A stretch of 48,990 bases of DNA, taken from positions 1 through 48,990 of the forward strand of contig NZ_FLLQ01000016.1 of NCBI RefSeq assembly GCF_900088415.1, read 5' to 3'. The first letter of the stretch is position 1; each line of letters opens with the position of its first letter. The stretch is from Vibrio mediterranei. Lineage in GTDB: Bacteria > Pseudomonadota > Gammaproteobacteria > Enterobacterales > Vibrionaceae. Below the pieces are notes generated by a model. That model saw nothing but the letters and a program-made list of their open reading frames with translations. It made no database searches and was not told the origin of the DNA. The position numbers were made by a program, and so were the translations under genes. Positions 35,729 to 43,850 of the stretch are shown here, one piece after another.

Positions 35729-36020
35729 TATTCAATGAACCACCGATAAATGGTCGAACGATTAACCGAAATCCCTCGTTCCTGCAGCGTGTCGATGAGA
35801 TTGGCGTAGCTCATTGGGGTTGAACCATACCAACGCAAGCACCAAAGAATGATTTCAGGGGCAAAGTGTTTCCACTTGAATTCATTCGTCATTGAGTTTA
35901 CTGCTTTCGATTATCAGATGATGATAGTTTCACCTTCGACCCTATTTTTTGCAACAAGCCCGTATAATCGTACCTGTAGGGTTGGTCTGTCACACCTCTA
36001 ACTAGAATTGCGACAGAGCC
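35729..36020 (-). pseudogene. IS6-family element, 5' part only
   Basis: The left tip is at 36004-36020 (gaattgcgacagagcc, minus sense ggctctgtcgcaattc). The transposase start at 35892 gives MTNEFKWKHFAPEIILWCLR and then the helix-turn-helix ISVNRSTIYRWFIEY. Similarity ends there with a stop near 35729. No catalytic residues remain. It is a different subgroup from the MFKGCHF-type remnant at 25531. The outer ~45 bases match, inverted, the tip at 40007 almost exactly. Confidence 0.8.
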
Positions 36021-36206
36021 GAGACACATATCTTAGGCAAAAAGCAAGCTTTACCAATTTAAATCACTAACTGTCGAAAAATTAGTAACGACCACAAAAA
36101 CAGGTAACCTTAGAGAGCTGACCTCGTTATCTTCTGAGGTCAAATGCTTCGGCTAACCTGTCCTATCTTTGCAATAGTTCAATATGAACCAGCGTTATTC
36201 GACTTT

Positions 36207-37811
36207 TTAACTATGAGCAGCTTGATACATTGCATAATACTCTTTGATCTGTCGGTCAATACCTATACGTATATCATGGTATTCCGGCACATTGAGGTTA
36301 GCTAGCGATAATCTAAGTGTCCACTCAGGTGCATCAAAACCAGTACCATCCATAGAGACAATGCCATAATTCTCAGCAAGACGGACTAAGAAATCTAAAG
36401 GTTCAAAACCTTGTTCCAACCAAGCAAAAAACTCATTTCCGTAGTCTTGAATAACATCTTTTTTAATATCAATTTCTACATAATAAAAGGCATTATTATG
36501 ATTATCGGGACTGATAATTGGCTTATGTTTAGTATTTTCAAATACTGCATCATAACGTTCTTTAATTATAGACTTTGCTGTATTTTTATAATTATCTTCT
36601 GTATCTAACAGACAAAACAATGAGAATAACACCATTTGGATCTGCTGTGGCGTCGAGAGGCCAGCAGTATGATTAAGTGCCACCGCACGTGAATCTGCAA
36701 CCAATCGGTCTATAAATTTCAAATTAGGGACATCCAAAGTAATACCATGATAACGTTCCTGAAGACGTAGTTTTTCACTTTCACTAGTATTACGCAATGC
36801 TAGGTCGAAGTTATTATCTTTACCTAACACAATAACACCTAACCTCCACCCCGTAGCCCCAAAATACTTGGAGAATGAATAGACTAATATAGTGCTTTTT
36901 GGTGCCAACATGCTCAGCGAGACAAATTCATCTGTAAATGTGCCATAGACATCATCAGTCAATAAAATAAGATCAGGGCGTTGCTTACTAATTTCTGCGA
37001 TTTTTTCTAGACTTTCTTGGCTTAACTTAACACTGGGTGGGTTGCTAGGGTTTACTAAGAAGAATGCTTTTATTTCTGGATCATAAAGCTTATCAAGCTC
37101 AGTTTGCGGTATCTGCCAGTTTTCATCTTCACTCGCCATTATTTCGACAATCTCAAGCTGATAGTCTTCGAGTTCTGGCATTTCTAAATATGGTGTAAAA
37201 ATAGGTGAACCTATCGCAATTTTGTCACCAGCCTTTAAAAACCCATTACTTTTCAAGCTATTAAAAATGTACACCATTGCTGCGGTGCCGCCTTCAACAG
37301 CAAAAATATCGAACTCTTCTGTACAACTAGGTAATCCAGCCGCCATTTCTTGAAGTATATATTTATGAACAATAGCTTCACTATGCTTAAGCATACGATC
37401 CGGAACAGGATAGTTGTCGGCCAACATTCCATCAACCCATTCCTGTAAGAAGGCGGTCTTATTCATATTGAGACTATGAGTGGCATACTCTACTGATTGG
37501 CGAAGGAGTTCAGCACCACGAGTCGATTGGTTTTTCTGGCACCAAGCGTCAAAACGCTCGGATAAACCATCGGTTAAACAGATCCCACCAAACTGATCGT
37601 AATCACTAAAGCTCCGTTCTGATTCTTCAAGGGCAAACAAACCGAGCTGAAAAAAAGCATGTCGAGGTGTCGTTGCTACCCAGTTAGGGTTACCACGCCC
37701 AGCGTTAATCATAGCGTGATCATGATTACGTTCTGCAAGCGCCATTAATGTATTTTTCACTTCAAACGGACTTAAAGTTTCTAGTGCTTTTTCTTGTTCT
37801 CTTTTCATCAT
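36207..37811 (-). CDS. aspD: Bifunctional aspartate aminotransferase / L-aspartate 4-decarboxylase
   Basis: This 534-residue PLP enzyme converts L-aspartate to L-alanine plus CO2. It has the class I/II aminotransferase core. The Schiff-base lysine is at 315 in YSFSKYFGATGWRLG, the position reported for aspartate 4-decarboxylases. NPSNPPS, LTDDVYGTF and a C-terminal arginine in WTLRLSLANLN are also present. The long N-terminal part (INAGRGNPNW) is specific to this enzyme and not to ordinary aminotransferases. AAGGA precedes the start. It lies 130 bases downstream of the antiporter gene. With AspT it consumes a cytoplasmic proton per turnover and makes proton-motive force. Confidence 0.93.
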   Translation of the reverse strand: MMKREQEKALETLSPFEVKNTLMALAERNHDHAMINAGRGNPNWVATTPRHAFFQLGLFALEESERSFSDYDQFGGICLTDGLSERFDAWCQKNQSTRGAELLRQSVEYATHSLNMNKTAFLQEWVDGMLADNYPVPDRMLKHSEAIVHKYILQEMAAGLPSCTEEFDIFAVEGGTAAMVYIFNSLKSNGFLKAGDKIAIGSPIFTPYLEMPELEDYQLEIVEIMASEDENWQIPQTELDKLYDPEIKAFFLVNPSNPPSVKLSQESLEKIAEISKQRPDLILLTDDVYGTFTDEFVSLSMLAPKSTILVYSFSKYFGATGWRLGVIVLGKDNNFDLALRNTSESEKLRLQERYHGITLDVPNLKFIDRLVADSRAVALNHTAGLSTPQQIQMVLFSLFCLLDTEDNYKNTAKSIIKERYDAVFENTKHKPIISPDNHNNAFYYVEIDIKKDVIQDYGNEFFAWLEQGFEPLDFLVRLAENYGIVSMDGTGFDAPEWTLRLSLANLNVPEYHDIRIGIDRQIKEYYAMYQAAHS

Positions 37812-37941
37812 TTAATCCTTTATGTTTACGATTGGAGGCTGGTAACTTAGAGAATGCCCCTTTGTTTCAATACATAGTGAAATATCAAAAAACTAGCTAT
37901 CGCTTAATTTTTCAATTGTTGATTGATAGCCAAAGTTAGTT

Positions 37942-39657
37942 CTAGCTCATCATTGCGATAATTATGGGTCCCCAAAGTGTGAGAAATATATTGGCCACGG
38001 CGTAACAAATCGTAAAGCTTGCTACAGGTGTACTATTTTCTGTCTTATCCAATAAAGCGGCAAAACCTGGGTTAGCACTTCGGCTCCCAACCATGACAGC
38101 CATAGCTTCTACAGGGTTTTTGATACGCAAGACGAAATAATTAAAAGCTACAATAAGTACTTGTGGTAAAAGCGTAACCACTATACCTAATAAAAATAAT
38201 GTCGATCCGTGTTGTTCAATTGCCTCTAACGCAGGCTTACCAGCGTTAAGCCCAACAATGGCCACGAAAACTGCCAAACCAAAAGTTTGCATAAAATTAG
38301 CAGCACCAGAATTTACAGAACCAAACTTAGGCGTACGCATGCGTAAGTAGCCCACTAAGAGCCCCGATACCAAGCAACCAAGTCCCGACCCTAACCCAAT
38401 ATGGGTGCCCCCTATGGTGAAGCCTAATTCACCAATTAAAAACCCTAAGACCATACCAAATGAGAAAACTGTAAAATCAGTAAAACTAGGCAACGGAGAA
38501 CGGTACCCAATCGAATCCTCTATTTTCTGCAAATCTCCTTTTGCACCAACAATTGTTAGCTCATCACCTAAGTGTAACTCTGTATTTTCATGAACATCGA
38601 CTTTATGTCCCATCCGAACAATTTGTGTAAGATACACTCCAGGATTCACATTTTTAGAAAATTGTTCATGGATAATTTTAATCGTTTTATTTGCGTAAGA
38701 TTTATTCGTCAACACAACAGTGTGCTTCACTTCAACAACATTTAATGCGTCGGTAAAATCGCCTACTTCACATCCTGATATAGAAGACGGAATTTTCGCA
38801 AACTCTCTAGTTAGTCCGCTAAAAAACACAATATCGTTCTCTTTGACTATCGTTGTATTATCAAGTACTTTCTCAATCGAAATACCATTTTCAAGAGCTG
38901 AAATTCCTTCAATTTTAATCCCTTTGGGTATGTACTGCTCAAGGTCTGCTACATTTTTTTCGAGTAGCGGTGAGCCATTGATGACCTTATAAGCACGTGA
39001 TGTCACTCTACTAAACGCGTTAAATTCATCTTCTTTAAGCTGCTTAGAGCCCCCACCTAATTTAGCCGCCAATTTTGATGCTTCCAGGCGCAAGTCCCAA
39101 CCACAAACCATCGGAATTATCGATACCATCAGAATCGGGCCAAGAGAACCAAAAATATAAGTAATAGAATAACCAACAGCGACATTGGTTTTTAATAGGC
39201 TAGCTTGCTCTGCAGTAAGGTGTAGTTGATCTATTGCATTCCCTGCAGTCCCTATTATCGAAGATTGCGTCAGTCCGCCAGCTGCAAGTCCTGCAGCCAA
39301 ACCCATGTCAAGTCCAGCCCATTTCGCACAAACATAGACCACTATTAGGCCAGTAAAACACATCATAAACGCAGCGAACAATTTACCAATAGATGCCTTA
39401 TTAAATGACGCAAAAAATTGTGGACCTCCGTTGTAACCTACCATGAAAATAAATAATGCAAAAAAGATGCTTTTAACCGCACCATCGATATTTATTTCAC
39501 CAACCTGACCAATAACAACCGCAGCAATCAAGCTTCCCGCTACTCCACCAAGCTCAAACTTCCCGATTTTAAATTTACCTAGTAGGTAACCAAAACCAAG
39601 TGTTAGAAACAACGTTATAAAAGGTTGTGTTTCAAGTTGATTTATAAAAAAATCCAT
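37942..39657 (-). CDS. aspT: Aspartate/alanine antiporter AspT
   Basis: This 571-residue member of the AAE (aspartate:alanine exchanger) family has five to six N-terminal membrane helices (from PFITLFLTLGFGYLLGKF). A conserved GGLTQSSIIGTAGNAI segment follows, then a central cytoplasmic part with two TrkA-C-like domains (about 200-370) and a second set of helices with GSRSANPGFAALLD near the end. It exchanges external aspartate for internal alanine. The ATG at 39657 is preferred to one 12 codons earlier because GGAG lies five bases upstream and the family starts here. With aspD it forms the decarboxylation/antiport pair, here between IS6-type tips. Confidence 0.93.
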   Translation of the reverse strand: MDFFINQLETQPFITLFLTLGFGYLLGKFKIGKFELGGVAGSLIAAVVIGQVGEINIDGAVKSIFFALFIFMVGYNGGPQFFASFNKASIGKLFAAFMMCFTGLIVVYVCAKWAGLDMGLAAGLAAGGLTQSSIIGTAGNAIDQLHLTAEQASLLKTNVAVGYSITYIFGSLGPILMVSIIPMVCGWDLRLEASKLAAKLGGGSKQLKEDEFNAFSRVTSRAYKVINGSPLLEKNVADLEQYIPKGIKIEGISALENGISIEKVLDNTTIVKENDIVFFSGLTREFAKIPSSISGCEVGDFTDALNVVEVKHTVVLTNKSYANKTIKIIHEQFSKNVNPGVYLTQIVRMGHKVDVHENTELHLGDELTIVGAKGDLQKIEDSIGYRSPLPSFTDFTVFSFGMVLGFLIGELGFTIGGTHIGLGSGLGCLVSGLLVGYLRMRTPKFGSVNSGAANFMQTFGLAVFVAIVGLNAGKPALEAIEQHGSTLFLLGIVVTLLPQVLIVAFNYFVLRIKNPVEAMAVMVGSRSANPGFAALLDKTENSTPVASFTICYAVANIFLTLWGPIIIAMMS

Positions 39658-39720
39658 GTCTTCTCCATATACATTCTTATTAGCTACCACCAATATCTAT
39701 TAGTTAAAGTTAGGTGGCTA

Positions 39721-39747
39721 ATTCAAGTAATTCAAGTAATTCAAGTA
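39721..39747. repeat. Three tandem 9-base repeats upstream of aspT
   Basis: The unit attcaagta is repeated three times in direct order, 64 bases upstream of the aspT start and inside its likely promoter region. It may be simple slippage, or a set of binding sites. Confidence 0.7.
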
Positions 39748-39879
39748 ATTAATATTTGGGACATATTGGGGCTTTGATGTAATGCGCGCACCTCCATTCT
39801 AACATTGTTGTACTACACAGCTTTGTTGCAATACTCAATGCACTCTGTCTTTTGACGTCATTAAGCCACTCGGTAGCTA

Positions 39880-40006
39880 TCGGGCATCCCAAGCTGACTA
39901 AAGCGGTTTAATATCGATGCGCCTAGCATCATTTGCATACACGTTATCTTTGGGAGGAATGATGATATCGGCTTTTGGAAATGCTTCAGACAAGATGTCA
40001 TAAGCG
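39880..40006 (-). pseudogene. Internal fragment of an IS5/IS1182-like DDE transposase
   Basis: The minus strand encodes YDILSEAFPKADIIIPPKDN and then ANDARRIDIKPL before a stop. This is the pattern of the middle of an IS5-like DDE transposase (alternating hydrophobic IIIPP strand after a D-containing helix). Flanking frames are scrambled. It is cut at its left by the IS6-type tip at 40007 (in gene sense, upstream). A gctttgttgcaata stretch near 39830 may be its end. Confidence 0.55.
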
Positions 40007-40650
40007 GGCTCTGTCGCAAATCTAGTTAGAGGTGTGACAGACCAACCCTACAGATGCAATTATACTGCGAGTGCGTAGAATCGCTCAAAGGCAGTCTGGC
40101 CTTCAATATCTATCTGCTCTTGTTTCAACATCGTCCGCACTTCTCGTCCATGCAAACTTGCTAAGGCCCCTTCCATTGACTTCCAACCCAGCGCTTGACG
40201 GGTTTTCTGCTTAACCCAACGGTGACTCTGCTCAACGATATTGTTCAGATTTTTAATGTGTAATATCTCTACTAATGAGAGCATAAAGTAACCCGTCAAC
40301 CATAGCTGAACATTCATAGAATCAATGGGCGGGTAGTTACTCTTGCTTCCATCTAGGACGACTTTTCTTGGTAAACTATTTTTGCGTTGGCCTTATTCAG
40401 AAAGGCTTTAGCAGCTTCCTCATCACGGTTCGGGCTAAGATAATAATCGACCATGTTTCCACATTTATCGACCGCTCGATAGTAGTAGACCCACTTACCC
40501 TTTGCTTTGATATAGGTTTCATCCATTCACCATAAGCCAGATACGGGCTTCTTTCTACGCCTCGCTCTGTGCTCTAATACTGGCGTAAGTTAGATAACCC
40601 AACGATTAATAGTGGCATGATCCACAACGACTCCGCGCTCCAATTGTATC
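40007..40650 (-). pseudogene. IS6-family (IS26-like) element, 3' part, interrupted by IS66
   Basis: From the IS66 copy 3 junction at 40650 down to the tip at 40007, the transposase can be followed in broken frames. The N-terminal HTH region (ERGVVVDHATINRWVI) is followed by MDETYIKAKGKWVYYYRAVDK, YYLSPNRDEEAAKAFLNKA, then a 40317-40060 frame with NLNNIVEQSHRWVKQKTRQ to ERFYALAV. There are several stops and frameshifts. The first ~35 codons are missing, and they do not reappear beyond IS66 copy 3. So DNA was lost or rearranged there. Confidence 0.83.
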
Positions 40651-40683
40651 GTAAACGCCCCATAAACCCACGGGGCGATCTTT

Positions 40684-42256
40684 CTAATGTTTGAAGTTCC
40701 AAGGCAGGAGTGCATCGATATCTGGCTCTGCTTTCGCCAGCTCTTTCATGCACTTGACCATATAGTCATAGAGGATAAGTCCATTGGCTTTCGCGGTCTC
40801 GACGATACTGTAAAGCATCGCGCTCGCTTCAGCCCCATTAGGGTTAGTTGAGAAGAGCCAATTTTTTCTGCCAATGACCAGCGGTTTTATTGCGCGTTCA
40901 GCACGATTATTATCTATCGATAAATGACCGTCATCGATATAGCGGATAAGTTTCGGCCATTGGCCGAGCGTGTATTTTATCGCCTTACCCAGCGGGCTAG
41001 ACTCCATCACTTGTTGAGTCGTCATCCACTCGTACAACTCATCCAGTATCGGCTTAGCATGCAGTTGACGTTCTACTTTTCTTTTTTCAGCAGATTCACC
41101 TGTTAAGCGGGATTCTATTCCATAGAGCTTCTGGATTTTGGCCAGCGCTTGACTTACCTTTACCTTGAAGCTTCTTAGCATCCATGAACTTACGCCGTGC
41201 ATGCGCCAAGCAACCAACATTAGTGACTTGGTGAAGCCCATCATAGGCACCATAGCCATCGGTTTGCAGATAACCACTGTAATCCCCCAAGAAGGCAACA
41301 GGGCATGCCCTCGCGCGACTGTTTTGATAGTCGTACAAGGCGATATTCTTTACATTCGGCAGTGCAGCGTCGGGCGAGTCTGCACCCGAGCAGTAGAGCC
41401 ACATATAACACTGTTTATCTTCTTTGAGGACATTGAGCGGCGTTTCATCCGCCTGAACCACCACTTGTTGAAGTAGATGCTCTTTTAAGGCGGCATAGAG
41501 GGGTTTGAACTTCTCACTGACTTGGATAACCCACCTTGCCATGGTAGTTCGCGACAGCTCAATACCCGACTGAGTAAACAGCGACTCTTGGCGGTAAAGT
41601 GGCATTGCGTATTGATATTTACCAAGGATGATATTGGCCAGCAAGCTTTCTGTCGCGAAGCTTTTAGGGATGATGCTCTGGGGCGCTGGCTTTTGAACGA
41701 TGTGGCTTTTGTCTTCAGTTTGCTCGCACTGACGACAAGCATACTTAGGACGAACATATTCCAGCACTTTGAGCACAGCTGGTGAGAACTCAAGTTTCTC
41801 AGTGCGGTCTTCACCGATTTTATGCAGACTATGTTGGCAGCATGCACACTGTTTTTCATGGTCGTCTAAATCAAGTTCGATAACCTCACGAGGCAAAGTC
41901 TTTGGAAGTGGCTTGCGTTTACCACGCTTCTTCGTTGTGGTCGTCGTTACCTCAACCTCTTCTTCCTTAGCGGCTTCACATTCCACTTCGTTGAAGAGGT
42001 CACCTTGAGATTCATCGTAAGGCTTTAACGCCTCAGAGCGTTTTGCGAACTGGCGGTCGAAAGCAAGTTTGAGATGCTCAAGCAGAGATTGACGCTCTTG
42101 TTTCCATTGGTTTTCTGACGCCATCAGCGCTTTCACCATCGCTTTCACCATCGCTTTCACCATCGCTTTCACCATCGCTTTCACCATCGCTTTCACCATC
42201 GCTTGTAGCTCGGCAACATCTTGGCTTTCTGGGTTGATATCTGGCGTCTTTTTCAT
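40684..42256 (-). pseudogene. tnpC: IS66 tnpC, frameshifted (copy 3)
   Basis: Compared with the intact copies, ~14 bases are lost near 41146-41160, in the stretch that should encode GKGKSGKADKALAKIQ. The frame from 42256 therefore ends at 41096 (after residue 386). The rest, including the catalytic Glu block NNRAERAIKPL, continues in another frame to 40684. NNRAER replaces NNCAER of the others. The N-terminus has six tandem AMVK units where the intact copies have one. The product would lack the final catalytic residue, so this copy could move only if TnpC is supplied by copies 1 or 2. Confidence 0.88.
42129..42200. repeat. Six tandem 12-base repeats within tnpC of IS66 copy 3
   Basis: The unit gctttcaccatc occurs six times in direct order and encodes AMVK repeats on the minus strand. 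IS66 copies 1 and 2 have a single unit at the same place, so this is a repeat expansion in this copy. Confidence 0.9.
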
Positions 42257-42315
42257 GGCATTTATTATACTAAAATCATGCCATTTACGCTTGGTATATC
42301 AGGCTTTATTATCGA

Positions 42316-42669
42316 TTAAGTCATTGTAAAATCGTTTATTTGAACGGGTTTATGGCCGATAATCGTGAAGCCTGAAAGCAGTCTGTCAAGCTCGAATTGA
42401 GTCAGGGTAAACACTTCATTTTGCTCTTTTGTAGGCCATTTATACTTGGCTTTTTCAAGGCGTTTATACCAAAGCGCAAAGCCAGTTTTATCCCAGTACA
42501 GCACTTTGATTTTGTCGCGCTGTTTATTGGTGAACAGGAACAGTGCGCCGCTTCCCAAGGGTAAATCGGTGTCACTTTCGATAATCGCCGCGAGGCCATT
42601 AATGGACTTTCTAAAATCGACACTCTCACGATACAGATAAATCTCTGGTGCGCTGAGCATATGTTTCAT
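42316..42669 (-). CDS. tnpB: IS66 TnpB, copy 3
   Basis: 117 residues with the family core (YRESVDFRKSINGLAAII, YWDKTGFALWYKRLEK). A few substitutions separate it from copies 1 and 2. It overlaps tnpA by four bases. Intact. Confidence 0.9.
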   Translation of the reverse strand: MKHMLSAPEIYLYRESVDFRKSINGLAAIIESDTDLPLGSGALFLFTNKQRDKIKVLYWDKTGFALWYKRLEKAKYKWPTKEQNEVFTLTQFELDRLLSGFTIIGHKPVQINDFTMT

Positions 42670-42977
42670 GACAAGGCTCCAATGAGTTCTGCCAGGTAGG
42701 CAGCGGGCATGTCTTGAGGAATGCTCAACTCCACATCATTGATGAGAAGTGTCATGTTAGCGGTGGCTATTTGAGCTTGATATTTCGTTGTCTTTTCGAC
42801 GATCTCTGCTCGTACAAAGCCTTGAGAGACATCCGCTTTTTTGAGTTGCTGGCGCTTAGCATAAAACGTTGAGGGATTGAGTTCATTGAGCTTACAAAAT
42901 GCAAGCGTTGACAATGAACTCGATTCAGACTGCTCGATGAGCGTTTGCCATTCTTGATTAGTGTGTCGTTTTCCCAT
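42666..42977 (-). CDS. tnpA: IS66 TnpA, copy 3
   Basis: 103 residues. The same fold as the other copies, but the N-terminal half is clearly diverged (MGKRHTNQEWQTLIEQSESS; FCKLNELNPSTFYAKRQQ). The C-terminal half (AEIVEKTTKYQAQIATANMT) is almost the same as the others. This mosaic look suggests recombination between IS66 variants. The ATG at 42977 follows a GGAG site. Confidence 0.85.
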   Translation of the reverse strand: MGKRHTNQEWQTLIEQSESSSLSTLAFCKLNELNPSTFYAKRQQLKKADVSQGFVRAEIVEKTTKYQAQIATANMTLLINDVELSIPQDMPAAYLAELIGALS

Positions 42978-43097
42978 TTCAAATCTCCTCATGGTTAGAG
43001 ATTTGATCTTACTCTTCGCGCTAGGCGATTAGAATGCGGGTTTTATGGAGCGCTTACGAAAAAGAAGGTAAGCAGTAGTAAATAACGTGTTATTTTA

Positions 43098-43154
43098 GGT
43101 CGTGACTCCAACCTGTTGATTGGATGATAGAATCAACAGGTTGGAGTCATGACC
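43098..43154. repeat. Long hairpin between IS66 copy 3 and the sulfite/cbb3 operon
   Basis: 24-base arms with one mismatch (43098-43121 and 43131-43154) surround a 9-base loop; the inner 18 bases match perfectly (gactccaacctgttgatt). No T-run follows on either strand, so a classic terminator is unlikely. It lies 100 bases beyond the stop of the last operon gene and may still act as a transcript-end structure, or be a MITE-like or REP-like unit. Confidence 0.75.
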
Positions 43155-43253
43155 CAAAGTTGAGCGTCAAATACAAATACAAAGGTAGGAGCACCCAAAA
43201 TGAATCGAACACTAATAAGAAGTTCTTTCCTGACTAATCATATAAAACAAAGT

Positions 43254-43850
43254 TCACTTCAAACTTAAAATGTACATAGCTATCGCTTCTGACTCATCTC
43301 GATTAAAGGGAGGTGGGTGACCGTTAACCTTTCCAGTTTTGATGGCATAGCCCAGTCTATCAACAGCATTCGGTTTTCCTTCATATAGCGACTTCAACTT
43401 CAACAATGTTTCCTGACTAACGCCACAAGCGATACAGTCATTTGACGACATCAAACTTAACGCGTCTAAGTTCTCATATTTGTACACTTGTTTGGATTGA
43501 TAGGATTCTGTTAATGCAACAATTTCAGAATCATTTTTAGTCGCTGAACCATAAGCTACGGCTAAATATGCAGCGATATATTTCGCTTCCTCCATGCTGA
43601 TAGGAGCACCGTATGCATTTCTCATTTTATACATCTCTGCCGTCCACTCTTCAAAATCCATTCCTGGAGGCTGATAAAAAACATAATCCATAGCATGGCA
43701 TAGATGGCACTTCGATTTTGCAAGCTCGTAACCAGGTAAATCTGAGCTTTTCAATTTAGTGTTATCCGAGGGCAAAACTATAGAAATAAACTCGGCATGC
43801 ACTAAAGAGCTCAACAACAGACATAGGCTAATCAATATTTTCATCTTCAA
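43254..43850 (-). CDS. sorB: Cytochrome c subunit of sulfite dehydrogenase (SorB-like), second haem site lost
   Basis: This 198-residue periplasmic cytochrome has a Sec signal peptide (ILISLCLLLSSLVHA). The first haem site is CHLCH at 48-52. A second cytochrome-like half has CIACGVSQ at 139-146 where C-x-x-C-H-G would be expected. The haem-ligand histidine is missing, as if one codon had been deleted, and no good Met ligand is seen in the C-terminal GHPPPF. It would take electrons from the molybdenum subunit encoded upstream, whose gene it overlaps by four bases. It is the last gene of the ccoN-ccoO-ccoQP-sorA-sorB operon. The symbol is by role and position. Confidence 0.75.
   Translation of the reverse strand: MKMKILISLCLLLSSLVHAEFISIVLPSDNTKLKSSDLPGYELAKSKCHLCHAMDYVFYQPPGMDFEEWTAEMYKMRNAYGAPISMEEAKYIAAYLAVAYGSATKNDSEIVALTESYQSKQVYKYENLDALSLMSSNDCIACGVSQETLLKLKSLYEGKPNAVDRLGYAIKTGKVNGHPPPFNRDESEAIAMYILSLK

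Larger units (their letters stand above)
40651..43057 (-). mobile_element. IS66-family element, copy 3 (damaged)
   Basis: The tips are gtaaacgcc at 40651 and gcgcttac ending at 43057. tnpA and tnpB are intact but diverged from copies 1 and 2. tnpC has a 14-base deletion and a 12-base repeat expansion. The eight-base flanks (attgtatc and gaaaaaga) do not match, and the target IS6 gene does not resume on the right, so a rearrangement or deletion accompanied or followed the insertion. Confidence 0.9.

Noticed and set aside
43160..43205. A tRNA 3'-end-like stretch (minus strand GTTCGATTC followed by a GGGTGCTCC)
   Set aside because: The T-loop resembles a tRNA, but the T-stem pairs poorly and no tRNA body or CCA is present. 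It could be an attachment-site scar but is too weak to call.
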